Shown one piece after another: positions 23,099 through 23,301 of a stretch of DNA of 23,301 nucleotides. The stretch is taken from assembly GCA_903822115.1 (NCBI GenBank), contig CAIJNU010000041.1, positions 1 through 23,301 on the forward strand. The letters run 5' to 3'. The DNA is from an uncultured Candidatus Peregrinibacteria bacterium (GTDB lineage: Bacteria > Patescibacteriota > Gracilibacteria > Peribacterales > Peribacteraceae). Each line of letters opens with the position of its first letter. The first letter of the stretch is position 1. The notes under the pieces are model-generated. The model ran no database searches. It was given only the letters and a program-made list of their open reading frames with translations, and had not been told where the DNA came from. The position numbers and the translations under genes were made by a program.

Positions 23099-23151
23099 TC
23101 AGTACTATAGCAAGTTGCAGCTTCAGAAGCCAAAACAATTGCACCTCCTTT
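23079..23151 (-). other. Strong Shine-Dalgarno box with possible 19-codon leader ORF
   Basis: GAAAGGAGGTG lies on the minus strand (about 23152-23142), followed after a few bases by TTG (23138) and 18 more sense codons, ending TGA at 23081-23079. The peptide would read MFWLLKLQLAIVLNAYEYL and overlaps the start of the 96-aa gene in another frame. It is the only near-perfect Shine-Dalgarno sequence I found in the window. Whether it is translated is unknown. The rest of 23099-23301 is AT-rich with no gene seen. Confidence 0.25.
23104..23133 (-). promoter_or_regulatory. Promoter of the 96-aa protein gene
   Basis: On the minus strand TTGGCT (23133-23128, 4/6), an 18-nt spacer and TATAGT (23109-23104, 5/6) predict a transcript start at about 23097, on the first ATG. 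Confidence 0.5.
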
Positions 23152-23301
23152 CACATATTTAGAACAAAAATAGAAGGTTTTAGCAAGATAGCTGGAATCT
23201 CATCCACGATGAACAAATATTATCTAGGTTGCTAGTCTATATGGAATAATCTCTATAAATTTGTGTCATCAATTATGGAATAATTTATTTGAAAGCATTT
23301 C

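Noticed and set aside
23138..23152. Plus-strand CACCTCCTTTC resembling the 3' end of 16S rRNA
   Set aside because: Only about 11 nt match. The conserved GGTTGGAT upstream is absent and the flanks are AT-rich, so it is more simply an SD-like box on the minus strand.
1..23301. UGA recoding (as in Gracilibacteria/Absconditabacteria)
   Set aside because: TGA ends several intact full-length genes (ABC ATPase, permease, MBG protein) at the expected length, so the standard bacterial code fits.

Overview
The window looks like the chromosome of a small-genome, cell-wall-bearing bacterium of the Patescibacteria/CPR type. My best guess is a Peregrinibacteria/Peribacteria-like lineage, but this is inferred from family content (DUF5671 protein, LPxTG and SLH surface proteins, many CPR-style short membrane proteins) and not from any marker gene. 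Coding density is high and genes sit on both strands. Most of the window is clearly GC-rich; the last ~1.1 kb is AT-rich (hand counts about 36% GC over 22141-22620, against about 57-58% in sampled lines just downstream in the same gene). TGA, TAA and TAG are all used as ordinary stops, so there is no sign of UGA recoding. I see no rRNA, tRNA, CRISPR, transposase or phage gene.

Layout. 1-1709 (-): translational GTPase TypA/BipA, cut by the window edge. 1940-3748 (+): a 602-residue helical protein of unknown function. 3779-5358 (+): two-gene ABC-2 exporter. 5580-8519 (+): large secreted Ig-like/MBG repeat protein. 8520-8867: a gene-free stretch with a terminator, a strongly folded multi-helix element and a dispersed-repeat fragment. 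8868-9830 (-): membrane-anchored M23 peptidase, divergent from a ZIP metal transporter (9940-10701). 10804-12767 (+): a lipoprotein, a small membrane protein and an aquaporin. 12840-15163 (-): LPxTG/DUF11 surface protein downstream of queA. 15262-18292 (+): AI-2E-type permease, DUF5671 membrane protein and LssY C-terminal-domain protein, closely spaced. 18246-20341 (-): PEBP-like lipoprotein and an SLH/Calx-beta surface protein. 20483-21373 (+): DMT-type transporter, converging by 11 bp on a GAF-histidine kinase (21363-22757, -). 22808-23098 (-): small unknown protein.

Theme. About half the genes act at or outside the membrane: three long adhesin-like surface proteins with three different cell-attachment strategies, a peptidoglycan hydrolase, two lipoproteins, an exporter and several permeases. 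No gene system is obviously novel. The most striking signal is how expression starts. Almost no start codon has a Shine-Dalgarno sequence. Instead, one set of genes has a -10 box ending about 6-10 nt before the start codon (implying leaderless mRNAs) and another set has a pyrimidine-only tract before the start. A second theme is erosion of gene ends by intergenic repeats: a repeat supplies the stop codon of the M23 peptidase, and another supplies the C-terminal tail of the LssY-type protein. The 8638-8836 element is the best candidate for an undescribed RNA or mobile repeat.
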